64,000 nucleotides of DNA from Patiria miniata (lineage: Eukaryota > Echinodermata > Asteroidea > Valvatida > Asterinidae). Numbering within the stretch: the first letter of the stretch is position 1; every line of letters starts with the position of its first letter. A model generated the notes under the pieces. That model ran no database searches, was not told the origin of the DNA, and saw only the letters and a program-made list of their open reading frames with translations. The position numbers and the translations under genes are program-made. The DNA is taken from positions 2,473,754 through 2,537,753 of the forward strand of contig NW_024037058.1 of the NCBI RefSeq assembly GCF_015706575.1. Direction: 5' to 3'. This document shows positions 24,172-35,888 of the stretch, in pieces.

Positions 24172-24724
24172 CGAAGCGACTGGAGCAAAGATTAAGTCAG
24201 CACACACGAGTGGCGAAGCCACGAGGCGTTTTCCAACTTGATTTTGTTGAATTATTCAAATTTGTATGCAAATAAGAAGAGTGCTGAAAGGTTAACCAAT
24301 CACAACGCGGATTTTGCCTAGTTGCTTCCATTTATGAAAGAAGGGTGAGCTATAGGAAACCGTAAGAGCAAGTAACTGTAAGTTCAGATGAAAAATAAGT
24401 TCATACACTGAATTAATTTCTTGAAATACTTTTATAAGTAAAATAAAAAATAAGATGATGTAAAAACAATTACGCGCTCACGATCTCGTGGAAAACTAGA
24501 CTCGCAATTTTTGTTTTTAAATTTTGTGCAAGCATCCGGTCGGCGCGTCGACGCGTCTGGGTAGTAGCCACGCGCGCACTAAAGGCTCATGATTGGTTGG
24601 AATTTTGCTACCCTTTTTGGGGTAGCAAAAATCGAGATTGTAAAGAAAAACAATTCTTGACAAGTTGTAAAAGGCCTCGTGGCTTCGCCACTCGCGTGTG
24701 TGGTCTCGTGCTCCAGTCGCTTCG
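24172..24724. mobile_element. Foldback with CGAAGCGACTGGAGCA ends
   Basis: CGAAGCGACTGGAGCA, then CACACGAGTGGCGAAGCCAC and GAGGC, recur inverted at about 24673-24724. Arms are about 50-55 bp. It lies between partial copies of the GC-rich-ended repeat; flanks share GCATTATT, a possible 8-bp duplication. Confidence 0.65.
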
Positions 24725-25430
24725 CATTATTGGACGTTTTGTCTAATGCCGGCAAGTTAAGCCACGATGGCCTTGGCGAAAGGCTAATACCGAAAGTGAT
24801 TTCTGTTTCATTGCGGACCATGTGGACAAAATTTTAAGCGTCGCATAATGCAATCCGACCGTTCGTGATTAGAAACGGAGCCTGAGCAAGTGACGGGAAT
24901 TGTAAATTTGCAACACACTGAACACAGATAAGTTTTACAGAATTTCCTACATTAAAACGCTTTTCAACGAAAGAAAACATCCCTAAACTGGAATAAAAGA
25001 GTAATGAATCAGTCTTGACGGCCGTTTCAAACCTTGTAGAGTCATAACCGTGATGACGCGCAGGTCACAGGTCACGCAAAATCCATCCAATCAGAGCGTG
25101 AATTCATCAGAGTATCCCAGCGTCCTGCTTGCAGGGCAGGGGGTACGAGCGAATCGTACCCCCTGCCGGCATGCAATGCTTTGCTCGTACCCCCCGCCCT
25201 GCAAACAGGACGCTGGAATACTCTGATGCAACCTCGTCCCCAGTGCTTACTTTATTTCCAACCGTGTTTCCAATAGTAAACCCTGGATAGTAAACTTTCT
25301 TCCTGTATCCTGATATCGCAATTGGCTAGTAATGGATTTTGATCGTGTACTTGGTACTTGGTACTTGGTGGTTATCCTCTTCAGAACTCCTCAAGGAAGC
25401 ATAACTAAGAGGCTTGGAGAGTGGCATTAA

Positions 25431-27782
25431 CTAAATCAATGATTTAAATTGATTGTGGTTTGGGGCATTGATGACATCTTGGGGTAATTTGTTCCATTTT
25501 CTGACTGTTCTTGGTAAGAAGGATTGCATGTAGATATTGGTTCTTGCGGTGATTTCATTAAATTGGCAGTTGTTCCCCCTCCTTTGTCTGTTACTTTTCG
25601 GTTGCAGTGCATCTGGTTGAATGTTTACTGTGTTGTTGATGACCTTGTACAAAAATACTAGTTGGTTTAATTCCCTCCTCTCTTCAAGTGATGTCCAGCC
25701 CAAGGTAGCCAACATCTGAGTTACGCTGCTTCTTCTTGAAAAATCCTTGCAGACGAAACGTGCAGCTCGCCTCTGGACTCTTTCAAGTGAAGAGATGTTT
25801 TTGGTGGCATATGGGTTCCAAGCAGTACTCCCATATTCAAGGAGGGGCCTAACCTGACGGAATTTGAGGCTCAGGGTAGAAGTTTCTCATGATGAAGTTG
25901 AGGACACGGGTGGCTTTATAGGCTGCATGTTCAGTCTGGCGGTTCCAACTCAAATTATTCTGGATGATGATACCGAGATAAGTGATCTCAGCTTTTACTT
26001 CAAGATTTATCCCTAACATGGTGTATGATGGTTTTACCGAGTCTCTTTTTCTGGAGATTCTCATGATATTGCATTTGCTTGGATTGAATTTCATACCCCA
26101 TGTATCTGCCCAGTCAGCCAAGGTATCAAGATCTTTCTGGAATGAATGCTCATCGGATGGAGAATGAATCTTGCGGTACATCAAACAGTCATCAGCAAAA
26201 AGTCGTGTTGTTCCACCCACAGAGTCGTTGATGTCATTTATGAAGAGTAGAAACAAGTGCGGTCCCAGGACTGTTCCCTGCGGAACTCCACTTAATACTT
26301 GATGCCACTTGGATGTTTCACCGTTGACCATCACCCGTTGTAGCCTGTCTGTCAGAAATGATTTAATCCAGTTCTGAGTTTTACCTCTGACTCCATCAGG
26401 CCCCCCCCAAAAAGTGTCCGGTTTCTGGTATGCGCGCGCGTCGCCGTAGCCATGAAAAAGGTTTTTTTTCAATACAAGATGATGTCTCAAAACCGCCAAA
26501 CTCACTGGTTTGACTGGAATCCTGCTGCTGCACAATTTTAACGTGTGTTTAGATTGGGTTATGGTCGAGAATAAGCTTTATGTGGCCTCTCTGAACTCCC
26601 ATATATTTGCACTAAGTTTAGTCGGGCACCATTTGCAGTCATCAGCCGACATTTGAAGCAAAAAAATCAGGTAAAAAAAAAAAAAAAAGCCGCGTCGCCG
26701 CACCACTTTTGGGGCAAGCTCCATACCAGAAACCGGAGACTTTTTTTGGGGGGGGGGGGGCCTAATACCCAATTTTTTGGATTAGCTTCTTGTGAGGGAC
26801 GACATCGAAAGCTTTCGAGAAGTCTAATACTGCAACATCTGTGGTTATCTGGTTGTCGAAATTACTGGTCAGATCTTGCATGGTCATGACGAGCTGTGAT
26901 TCACATGACAAGCCTTTCTGGAAAGCGTGTTGGTTCGGAATCAGGATTTGGTTGTCTGTAAGATGTTCCATAAGATGGCTGTCTATGATGTGCTCTAACA
27001 GTTTACAACTAACCGACGTCAGTGAGATTGGCCTATAGTTGGAGGGATCATTATCTGGAGCCCTTTTTGAAAAGTGGCGCAACATTTGCTTTTCTCCAAT
27101 CTGTAGGCAGAGTGCCAGTGTCGAGTGACTGTTGAAATATGACTGCAAGCATTGGTGCAATGACATCAGCAGCCAGTTTAAGTGCCTTGTTAGACAGAGC
27201 ATCGGGCCCTGCAGATTTACTGGTGTTAACCTCCTTCAGCAGCTTGGCAACGCCATCCACGGACACCACGATGTCAGGCATGTCAGGATATGGACTGGAT
27301 GGTAAACTCTGCTGGGTATCTGTATCAACCTCCCCTTCTCTGGTGAACACACTACTGAACTGGTCAGCTAACACATCAGCTTTTTCTTTATCTGTGGTGA
27401 TGTTTGTGTTATCTTTTTTGAGAACCTGTATGGCCGTGTTGTCTTTCCTGTTGGAGTTAATAAATCGCCAAAACTGTCTTGGATTTTCAGATGAGGTAAT
27501 ATCCTGTAGGTGAGAACGCTTTGCTCGGCGAACCTCACGGTTGACTTTCTTCTGTAGTATTTTGAAGTCTTCCCAGTCTGATGCTAACCCACTTTTCTTT
27601 GCTTTCACATAACGCCTCTCTTTCTTTCTGCACATGCGTATTAGGTCAGTTGAAAGCCAAGCAGGTCTAGGTCTGCCCTTGGCAATCTTCTGAGGAACTA
27701 GTTGATTTATGATATCAGTCAACCCATTTTTGAAGATATTCCAGTTTTCCTCCACAGGTTTCGTTAATGGAGATGAGTTCAT
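25431..27782 (-). pseudogene. LINE reverse transcriptase, interrupted
   Basis: Read on the minus strand: linker RQFWRFINSNRKDN, TSKSAGPDALSNKALKL, WRKANVAPLFKKGSR, then after a frame change NYRPISLTSVSCKLLEHII, box A VAVLDFSKAFDVVPHKKLI, a MITE insertion after QKIGY, GVRGKTQNWIKSFLTDRLQR, SGVPQGTVLGPHLFLLFIND, the catalytic LFADDCLMY, LGIIIQNNLSWNRQTEHA, then a small deletion and frame change near 25860 and the C-terminal TLGWTSLEERRELNQLVF region. The motif set is CR1/L2-like and is distinct from the LINE at 14 kb. Several disruptions make it inactive. Confidence 0.85.
26399..26762. mobile_element. PIF/Harbinger-like MITE inside the LINE
   Basis: TIRs GGCCCCCCCCAAAAAGT with GTCCGGTTTCTGGTATG at the left and the inverse at the right (CATACCAGAAACCGGAGAC, T-run, G-run, CC). 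Flanks TCA (26396-26398) and TAA (26763-26765): the expected uninterrupted RT codons (Gly-Tyr-Tyr-Gly-Val) contain TAA once, so a 3-bp duplication fits. GGCC ends and a TAA duplication point to PIF/Harbinger. Confidence 0.75.
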
Positions 27783-28120
27783 AAAATCAGTACTTGGTGT
27801 TGTTATTCACAACGTGCAGTACGTGTTTTCGCGATCATTCGTCCACGCCTTCTTAAAAACATTCCTTTCCTTTTCCAATGTGTTCATAGTAATATGAAAT
27901 GTGATACTGCATGTTGTCTCGATAAGATCGTAACAGTTTAATTAAATAAATCGCGTTTTCGTAACTCACGCTGTGCTCGCGCTGCGACGAATTGACTCTG
28001 TTTTTACCCCAGACACCGCATACAAAAACGAACGATAATGTAACGCACATGTAGGCACCAGACTATTCCTCATTTGCATACGTGTTCAAAAATCTTGCAC
28101 ATGCAAATGATCCAATACTA

Positions 28121-28420
28121 TGGGCAAGTTCGCGCAAGGACTATAGTTAACCATTGGTCGACTAACGCTTGCCCGAACTCTGTCTAGTCGACGATGGTTA
28201 ACTACGCTAGTCGACTATTTGGAACCAACCTACTGGGGTTGGTTGCTTCACTGGTAACCATAGCCGCGCGCGTTCATAACGTAGAACAGGGAGCCAGGAT
28301 CCAGACATTTTGACCAGCGTTCGACTAGAGACGTTCGCACTTTGCTATTAGTGCGCAGGCGTAAGGTACGTCACAAATCAACCACTAGTCGACTAATGGT
28401 CCTTGCCCGAACTTGGCCCA
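28121..28420. mobile_element. 300-bp TIR element inside MITE copy 3
   Basis: Left TGGGCAAGTTCGCGCAAGGA and right TCCTTGCCCGAACTTGGCCC are inverted copies. Internal GTCGACTA words recur five times or more (TTAGTCGACTAATGG types). It interrupts the MITE between CCAATAC and GGGTGAG. No coding. Confidence 0.75.
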
Positions 28421-28965
28421 GGGTGAGAGAGCAGGTAGTGATGGACGCGTACTGCTCGACACCCTGGGGTCGAGGTTGACTCTGATGAGCTTCACAGAAT
28501 CTTGTGAAGGAAGTGGCCTATGAGTATGACCTATGTATAAAGCATCTGGCTGTAGCTGTTCAAGACCGCAGTTACACAATGTGCGCAAATGCTATCCGAA
28601 AACTTCCCATAGAATTGCGCACATTCCATACCGGATGTGATTTCTGTTTCATTGCGGACCATGTGGACAACATTTTGAGCGTCGCATAATGCAATCCGAC
28701 CGTTCGTGATTCGAAACGGAGCCTGAGCGAGTAACGGGAATTGTAAATTTACAACACAGATACGTTTTACAGAATTTCCTACATTATTACGCTTTTTAAC
28801 GAGAAAAAAAAACATCTATAAACTGGAATAAAAGACTAATGAATCAGTCTTAACGGCGTTTCAAACCTTGCAGAGTCATGACCTTGATGACGCACAGGTC
28901 ACTGGTCACGCAAAATCCAACCAATGTCCTGTTTGCAGGGCGGGGGTACGAGCGAAATGCAATGC

Positions 28966-29257
28966 ATGCAATATGACCCTTCGTGAATTCGAAACGGAGC
29001 CTGAGGCAAGTGGCGGGAAAGTTTACAACACAGATAAGTTTTGCAGATTTTCCTACATTATAACGCTTTTCAACGAAAACAAAAGCATTTATGAATTGGA
29101 TTAAAACAGCAAAGAATCAGTCTTAACGGCCTTTTGAAACCTTGCAGAGGGTGTGGCCGTGATGACGTGCAGGTCACAGGTTACGTAAAATCTATCCAAT
29201 CAGAGCATGAATTCATCAGCGTATCCCAGCGTCCTGTCTGCAGGGCGGGGGGACGAG
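28966..29257. mobile_element. GC-rich-ended TIR repeat, partial copy 3
   Basis: Carries the right-hand half of the same repeat: GAATTCGAAACGGAGCCTGA, AACACAGATAAGTTTTGCAG, CAGGTCACAGGTTACG, then CAGCGTCCTGTCTGCAGGGC and a G-run. The left half is missing. It directly follows copy 2. Confidence 0.7.
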
Positions 29258-29396
29258 CGAAGGCGACATTAGGTTTGTGCGCATTATGTCCGTGCTTTAG
29301 CTCGTATAAAACGCCCTCTTGTCTTGGGGACCGCATTGTCTCCAGTCTCGTTTTGCGCAACAACGGCTCACCGGTCTTTTCAATCACCTTTTTATA

Positions 29397-29942
29397 TAGG
29401 TTTTCTCGGTCAATTTCCTAAAATGTTCATTCACTTCTGAAAATCGGTCAATAATTTTCGTCTGAATTTGAATGAACGTCTTTAATTATGATCCCATTCC
29501 AGTTCAACGAAAGTTCAATCGTTTTCATTGTCCGTGCATTCGGTTTTGAGAAACAGACGGCCAGTTACGTTACTAATGCATTAATTTACGCAAACATACC
29601 TTTTCGCGCAGAGTTCTGACATGCAATTTCGTGAATGTGCAACCAAAAGAACGTTTTTCTCATTCAAAATAGCAGATTGCATCACATAACATTAAACTAA
29701 AAGTGAAATAGAATGACCAATTTTTGAAATCGCCCTCTAAAAGCGAAAAGGATGTCTTGTATTAAACGAATCTGAATGAGCATAAACGAAATGTGCTGCT
29801 CAGCTCAATCACTTGGAATGGAATGCTCTGATAGCAAAAATGAAACGCCGAGTGTTCAGAGCGGTTCTCAAATTCAGACGAAAATGAATGACCGATTTTC
29901 AGAAGTGAATGAACATTTCAGGAAATTGGCCGGGAAAACCTA
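29397..29942. mobile_element. TAGGTTTT-family TIR element, copy 1
   Basis: TIR TAGGTTTTCTCGGTCAATTT at the left and the inverse of TAGGTTTTCCCGGCCAATTT at the right, flanked by TA (29395-29396, 29943-29944). The interior has dense TTGAATG/CATTCAAA words and further inverted pairs (TTCACTTCTGAAAATCGGTC). 546 bp, non-coding. A TA duplication fits a Tc1/mariner-type mechanism. Confidence 0.8.
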
Positions 29943-29944
29943 TA

Positions 29945-30883
29945 TTACAAATAAGTTTTTGATATTCGAGATATAACATTTTTTTTATTAATCGACACAA
30001 ACAGGCGCTGTGAGCCTCCGGAACAGCGGTGGACCCTGCAAGGTTTTAAACGGCCGTTACTTTATCGAGTCACTACTCGTTTATTCCCATTCATAAATGC
30101 TTATTTTTCGTTTTAAAACGTAATAATGTAGGAACATTTGTGTAGTGCCCCTCCCAGAGAGCTGAAGAAAATTACCCCCTTTTAAAAAATACAAGCTTCC
30201 ATTTCCTAGAAAGTACATGGGGCACTCCTGGACCATAAGAAGGGAAATTAGTGTGGTTTGGCTGGACAGAATGTTTTCGTCTTCAGTCTAGCTAGGTTTT
30301 CAATTTAATAATAATAAACTAAATGTTATTTTTATTCCAGATCTTTTAAACAACTTTTGGTCAAGATGATCTGAGGTTTGATGGCTTAAATGTATTTTGG
30401 GTTTGTGTAAATGTTCATGATTACCCAGGGTTTATTATCAGTATTTTGATTACTATATAAATGACATGTTCATATATTGTGTTTTTTTAAACGTTGTATT
30501 TGCATATTTTTGCATGGTTCTGATGCTTTATGGTCCCGGTATAGGAATGCAATAGAAAGTTGACTGATGCTTGTAAGAGAATGAGGCTTTCTTGCTTTTA
30601 ATGGGAATAAAAAGGGAGTATATGAAACATGGTTTAAACAGTGTATTAGTGTTAATGAGTTTTGAAGATTTTTTAAAACTCTCTAAAGCCCGCCCAAAAG
30701 CTTCCCCCCAGCCCCCCCCCCCCCACAAGCCCCCCCCCCCACCCCCCCCACCTCCCCCCCCCCCTCAAAAAAGAAGAAGGAAAAAAGGCCTGTCCTAGAA
30801 TTAATAACACTTCGTCACGGGTGTGGAATTGGTTTAAATTTTTCTTTGTACCTTAATATATCAATTTTTATAGCTCCATATAA
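29945..30883. other. Gene-free stretch between two TIR elements
   Basis: No exon recognised. It holds a C-rich low-complexity tract at 30710-30765 whose proline-like reading is an artefact of composition. Confidence 0.5.
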
Positions 30884-30885
30884 TA

Positions 30886-31966
30886 TAGGTTTTCCCGGCC
30901 AATTTCCTTAAATGTTCATTCACTTCTGAAAATCGGTCATTCATTTTCGCTTGAATATGAGAAGCGCTCTGAACACGCGTTTCATTTTCGCTACCAGAGC
31001 ATTCGATTCCATTTCAGTTCAATCAATTAAATGATTGAGCAGCACCTTTCGTTTCAACCTCGTCCCCAGTGCTTACTTTATTTCTAACCGCGTTTCCAAT
31101 AGTAAACCCTGGATAGGAAACTTTCTTCCTGTATCCTGATTGGATACCGCAATTGGCTAGTAATGGATTTTTATCGTGTACTTGGTGCTATTATTCACAA
31201 CGTGCAGTAGGCCTACGTGTTTTCGCGATCATTCGTCCACGCCTTCTCAAAAATACTAATTTCCTTTCCAATTTGCTCAAATTAATATGAAATATGATAC
31301 TGCATGTTGTCTCGATAAGATCGTAACAGTTTGATTTCAAAAATCGTGTTTTCGTAACTCACGCCGTGCTCGCGCTGCTACGAATTGACTCTGTTTTTAC
31401 CCCAGACACCGCATACAAAAACAAACGCTATGTGTAACGCATATCCAGGCACCAGACTGTTCCTCATTTGCATACGTGTTCAAAAATCTTGCACATGCAA
31501 ATGATCCAATACCAGGGTGAGAGAGCAGGTAGTGGTGGGCGCGTACTGCTCGACACCCTGGGGACGAGGTTGCTTTTGTTTATGCTCATTCAGATTCGTT
31601 TACAAGACTTCCTTTTCGCTTTTAAAAAGGGCGATTTCAAACATTGGCCATTGTATTTCACTTTTAGTTTGATGTTATGTGATGCAATCTACTATTTTGA
31701 ATGAGAAAAACGTACTTTTGATTGCACATTCACGAAATTGTATGCCAGAACTCTGCGCGAAAAGGTACGCTTGCGTAAATGAATGCACAGGTAACGTGAT
31801 TGGCCGTCTGTACTGTTTCTCAAAACCGAATGCACGCACAATGAAAAGGATTGAACTTTCGTTGAATTGAAATGAGATTAAAGACGACCATTCATATTCT
31901 GACGAAAATGAATGACCGATTTTCAGAAGTGAATGAACATGTCAGGAACATGGCCGGGAAAACCTA
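30886..31966. mobile_element. TAGGTTTT-family TIR element, copy 2
   Basis: Left TAGGTTTTCCCGGCCAATTT, right the inverse, flanked by TA on both sides (30884-30885, 31967-31968). Without the inserted 514-bp MITE copy 4 and its duplication it is about 555 bp, the length of copy 1, to which the interior is homologous throughout but inverted. Confidence 0.85.
31055..31572. mobile_element. 514-bp MITE with 9-bp TSD, copy 4
   Basis: TIRs as in copy 1. Flanks CTTTCGTTT (31046-31054) and CTTTTGTTT (31573-31581) agree at eight of nine bases. It is inserted in the TAGGTTTT-family element 30886-31966. Confidence 0.9.
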
Positions 31967-32106
31967 TAACATGCATACATGCCATTCGATGATCCCCATA
32001 ACACCGTGGACCAAACAGTAAAGAGGAATAAAAATAGTCATTTACATGTGCTATATAGCGCCACCAACGGCCTAGCAACCGCCATTTCTCTGGGAAATTT
32101 GACTGG

Positions 32107-33401
32107 GAATAATTCAAATTGTTAGCATTCCGATTCGTCCAAAATCTTTTAAATTTGGCTCGTGAAGCAATCGGCGTTGAATTGAAAAAGCAAATTCGTT
32201 TTTTGTCATTCGTTTTAATGTTCTTGTCGTTACATTTCGTCTCTGGTGACTTAAAACGTTACGATTAAAAATGTGCCCAATCTTTGGACTTGTTTGCGCA
32301 TTAATTAAATTTTAATTTTTAACAAATTCCTTATAAATGAAAGTATAGCTGTAAGTTTTGAGTTTTCTTTGACAATTAACATTAAAATCAGAAATTGAAC
32401 GTTTACAATGTGCTCTTTGCTTTATAGCATATGGAAATTAAGCATTAAGATCAAACACCTTCGTAACTTGCTCTTTGATATATGTATATGAATAAAACAA
32501 CAGAAATAAGGTATGTCTATAAAATAACATTAAGAAGGTCTTTGAACTTAGTGTCAATGTCATAAGTGCATATTGTGAAATGTCGATTCCTGACTCTAAT
32601 GTTAATTGTGAAACACAGAAATAAAAATTCATACCTTACAGCTAACTACTTTTATTTATACATATAAGGAAACATTATGTTGAATTATCATTGTTTTAAT
32701 ACGCATAATTCTTCAAATAAGTCTAAAGATTGGGCGCATTTTCTTATCGTATACGATTTAAAGGGAATGTACAACCATTGCTTTTGCTTCAATTTTCAGA
32801 AATAAATGGATTTGGAGGATTAGTATGTTATAGAAAATATTGTTGAACTGACATGTTTCACGTTTTGGGCTTGAAAAACCAAGAAAACCTATCATGTTCT
32901 TGTAGTCTGGTTCCCTGACCCCAATCACCATACACTTTAGGGAATTGTAAGGTCAGAGAATCAGTCTAGCAGGCTTGTACCTCTTCAGAGGTGTGTAATC
33001 AATTGCAAAGAAAATTCAGAAAACTAAAATATGAAAAATTAAAAACAGTTTTTGAAAAAAGCCAGTTTTTTTCAACGCTGGTCGCCGACCAGCGTTGGAA
33101 AAATGCAGTTTTTCCTGAAAATGTCAGCACACCAGGAGCCACGATTTTAAAGGATGCTTTAGACTGTCATTCCTAACAATCCAGTAAGGTATTTCGTGAT
33201 AATTTGATCATTTCGTTTTTTGATGTTTGCAAATCTTGTATTTTCCCTTTAAGTCACCAGGGACGAAATGTAATGACAACAACATGAAAACGAATGACAA
33301 AAAACGAATTTGCTTTGTCAATTCAACGCCGATTGCTTCACGAGACGAATTTCAAAGATTTTGGACGAATCGGAATGCTAACAATTTGAATTATACTGAA
33401 G
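32107..33401. mobile_element. TIR element with about 150-bp arms, split by a TTAA MITE
   Basis: Left arm (about 32107-32262) AATTCAAATTGTTAGCATTC to TCTGGTGACTTAAAACG faces the right arm (33249-33401) TTAAGTCACCAGGGACGAAA to GCTAACAATTTGAATTA. TTAA MITE copy 3 is inserted exactly at the inner TTAA of the right arm. A solo TAGGTTTT-family right end (GCCGGGAAAACCTA, 33523-33536) follows, so this may be a diverged member of that family. Confidence 0.7.
32762..33248. mobile_element. TTAA-flanked MITE, AGGGAATATACAAC family, copy 3
   Basis: Between TTAA at 32758-32761 and 33249-33252. The central palindrome has lost a few bases (CGCTGGTCGCCGACCAGCG). It is inserted in the interior of the inverted-repeat element 32107-33401, so it is younger than that element. 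Confidence 0.85.
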
Positions 33402-33536
33402 CTTTTAAATGAAATCTAGTGGTGGCTTTTTGAAATTCAAATTGAGAAGTGAGCTTGGCGATGATCGGGGACGAAATTAAAGTATCGATATAGGGAATTC
33501 GTGCGATACAAGTGTTAAAATAGCCGGGAAAACCTA

Positions 33537-34394
33537 TAATAAAAAAACCCAGGCAGTAGCGGGGTGAAGGGACTTTTTGTGCTGCATCTATTGTCTGAAC
33601 AGTCAGGCTTGGAATCCGTGCGTGGGTTGGGCTCTTGCAGCCATATCGTCACCGCTTTCACGAAGAGCCACATTATGGTGATTTTGAAGAAAAAGCGTTT
33701 TCGAGATAAAAGAAGTTTCTCATATTTTAAAACTGCAAAAAAAATACCACTTTGCAACAACTTTGTGCACATGCAGCAAGAAAACCATCACACGATTCTA
33801 CGAGAGCTGAATTTTTACTTGAACCCGGTAATAAGACTTAATACAGCAGTTAATTTGTGAAAATTAATTAGTAAAGATATGTGGCTCTTCGTGAAAACGC
33901 AAATTCAGGTTTCTGACATATTGGCCCTTTCTGTTAGATACAGAATAAAAAGACTAGATCGGCAGCGCGTGCATACGCGCCATAGACTGTGCACAAACTT
34001 TCCCGTTCCGTCGCGTCATGGACGCTCTACGCGCAGTGGTGCGTGGGCATTGATCTAGGAGATCAATGTGCGTGGGGCAAAACGTGCGTTACGCGCACCT
34101 AAATTCCCGTAGGTTTGTGCACAAACGTGTATTTTTATGCCCATAAAAGTAACATTTTTGACCAGAAGTGATTATGTCTCCGACAAAATTCAAAATGCAT
34201 TATCAAGCTGGATAGTGACCTTGAAGCTTGCTCCATTTTTCCTTCAAATTTATTTTTCGTTTCAAAATGGTTGTGCGCATTGCTAAAAAATATGCAATAA
34301 AATATCACGCTTATCTGATAAATTGAATTCTTTAAAGTTAAACTTGTGAAATGCGTCAATGGAGGATTTTAGAGCTTTGTGTTACACTATATTA
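33537..34394. other. Gene-free stretch
   Basis: No exon or complete element recognised. CACGAAGAGCCACATTATGG (about 33660) and ATGTGGCTCTTCGTGAAAAC (about 33878) form a partial inverted pair, possibly an old TIR element. Confidence 0.4.
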
Positions 34395-35888
34395 TAGGTT
34401 TTCCCGGCCAATTTCACCAAGTTTTTATTCAATTTACCGCCTGGCTCATTCGATTTAGATTGAAATTGAAAGATCACGAAGATCGGCATTCGACAATCAA
34501 AAAGAATCATTCTATTTCACTATCCGAGCATTCTATCGCCTTTTATCTGCACTCGTCTCTATCAAAGATGCATTTATATTAAAAGTATCGCGTTGTTCAT
34601 TCAATTTCGTCTTAACCATGCAGCAGTAAGGGTTGATCGGGCATTCATGTTCATTAATGTTCAAACATATTTCACATTTTGTCAAACATCTTTTAAGACT
34701 TCATACGTGTCCGTATTCCTTAGCGTAAATCATATTTGATGTCTTCAATCCGTAGTGGCCTTTTTTTTCTAAATTAAAGGGTATGTGCAATGAATTGTTC
34801 TCAGGTATTCTTTTTGTGCAACTCTTATGTAAAAAAACCTCCACATTTGACAACATTTTTGGGTCAATTTTATTGCAAAAGTGCACTTCTTTAAACATTT
34901 AAAAGTGTCCATGCTTTTTCGGACTACCTATGATCGCGCTGTCACTGTGATGTCATTTCAGGGAGACACTGTTCAGTTTAGGGGTTTTCTTTCAAATTAT
35001 TCATCCGAAACTTGCTAATTGAAAACATTTGTGTGAAAGCATGCATTAGCATAAAAATGGAGAGGGCACAAAAAAACACCCTTCAAAATGGAAAATAAAA
35101 CTTGCGATTAAGGTTAAATGTTACACAAAGATGTATTTTCAAGGTTTGCGTTGAAAACTTACTTTTGCATGGGCCTTTTGAATACGGTAAGTGTTCGGTC
35201 AGACATACGCAAGAAAACATAAATAACGCAAGAGAAGTGTTCCCGATGGTTGCCAAACACACGTGTCCCGATGTCTTGCACGTCAAAAAAGTGCCAACGT
35301 AAAGATACCCCTTGATCAAACGTTTAAACAAGTAGACAAGGTCAACAGTGAAAAATAAATTATCTTAGTCACTTTCAATTAATTATTTTGTTACATCTTG
35401 TTTCCCTCATATCAGTTAATTTGTAACATTGTAAATTTTACAGTCATCAAGATTTTTTTTTTTTTTGGGGGGGGGGGAATGAACCTTGGAGGAAAATAAG
35501 AAAACATATCGATTAAAACATCTTATTAATATGAATGACCATAGGATGAAAGCGATTGCCCATAAACGAATAAGAAACGAAAAGCACGGTTATACGTTAT
35601 AAGCGCACAGATGTTCGCTAATTTGAATGCGTCAACCGTCAAAAGGTTGCAAAGACTTAATTTAAGACTGAGTTACAAATTAAGTGTTGAATGCACCAAA
35701 ACGAAATAGCATGCCCGAAAACGAACACGAACATTCAGAGCAAGATCTTGGCTGCCTAAAAATTAAATTGGATGAACCCAAAATGAAAAAGAAACCCCAA
35801 TTTGACCACATGTGCAAGACTCACGTGAAATTGAATGGATGATAATGAAACTGATTAGAAAAATTCAAAAATTCGCCGGGAAAACCTA
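34395..35888. mobile_element. TAGGTTTT-family TIR element, copy 3 (longer)
   Basis: Left TAGGTTTTCCCGGCCAATTT (34395-34414), right CGCCGGGAAAACCTA ending at 35888, with TA flanks. At 1.5 kb it is longer than copies 1 and 2, and the middle (about 34760-35340) has no resemblance to them and no protein I recognise. G-run at about 35466-35478. Confidence 0.65.

Larger units (their letters stand above)
23282..25149. mobile_element. GC-rich-ended TIR repeat, copy 1 (composite)
   Basis: Left end CTCGTACTCCCCGCCCTGCA then AACAGGGCGCTG; right end CAGCGTCCTGCTTGCAGGGC then a G-run and GTACGAG, its inverse. Interior words such as CATTGCGGACCATGTGGAC occur twice (about 24018 and 24812), so it contains two partial copies. 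A 514-bp MITE (23327-23840) and a foldback (about 24172-24724) are inserted. Confidence 0.7.
25370..27788 (-). mobile_element. CR1-like LINE (second LINE), 5'-truncated, minus strand
   Basis: A non-LTR element inserted in MITE copy 3. The target word GTACTTGGT occurs at both edges; on the left it is iterated (ACTTGGT three times), which may be the element's short tandem 3' tail. It covers the endonuclease-RT linker, RT and C-terminal domain but no endonuclease. A Harbinger-like MITE interrupts the RT at 26399-26762. Confidence 0.85.
25229..28478. mobile_element. 514-bp MITE with 9-bp TSD, copy 3, split by two insertions
   Basis: Ends and the 9-bp duplication ACTCTGATG (25220-25228 and 28479-28487) define one element now 3.25 kb apart. 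A LINE (about 25370-27788) interrupts it after GTGTACTTGGT, and a 300-bp TIR element (28121-28420) interrupts it after GATCCAATAC. Removing both leaves the usual length. Confidence 0.85.
25184..28952. mobile_element. GC-rich-ended TIR repeat, copy 2
   Basis: Left end CTCGTACCCCCCGCCCTGCA then AACAGGACGCTGG; right end TCCTGTTTGCAGGGCGGGGG then TACGAG. Interior after the inserted MITE (28488-28940) is close to copy 1: AGCTTCACAGAATCTTGTGA, ATTGCGGACCATGTGGACAA. The element itself is only about 500 bp; the rest is nested insertions. Confidence 0.75.

Noticed and set aside
14030-27782. Treating the 14-kb and 25-27-kb LINEs as one family
   Set aside because: RT blocks differ throughout ([16 protein letters not shown] against VLDFSKAFDVVPHKKL, and different C-terminal domains), so they are separate families.
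30710-30765. Proline-rich coding region
   Set aside because: Low-complexity C-run; the proline reading is a composition artefact.
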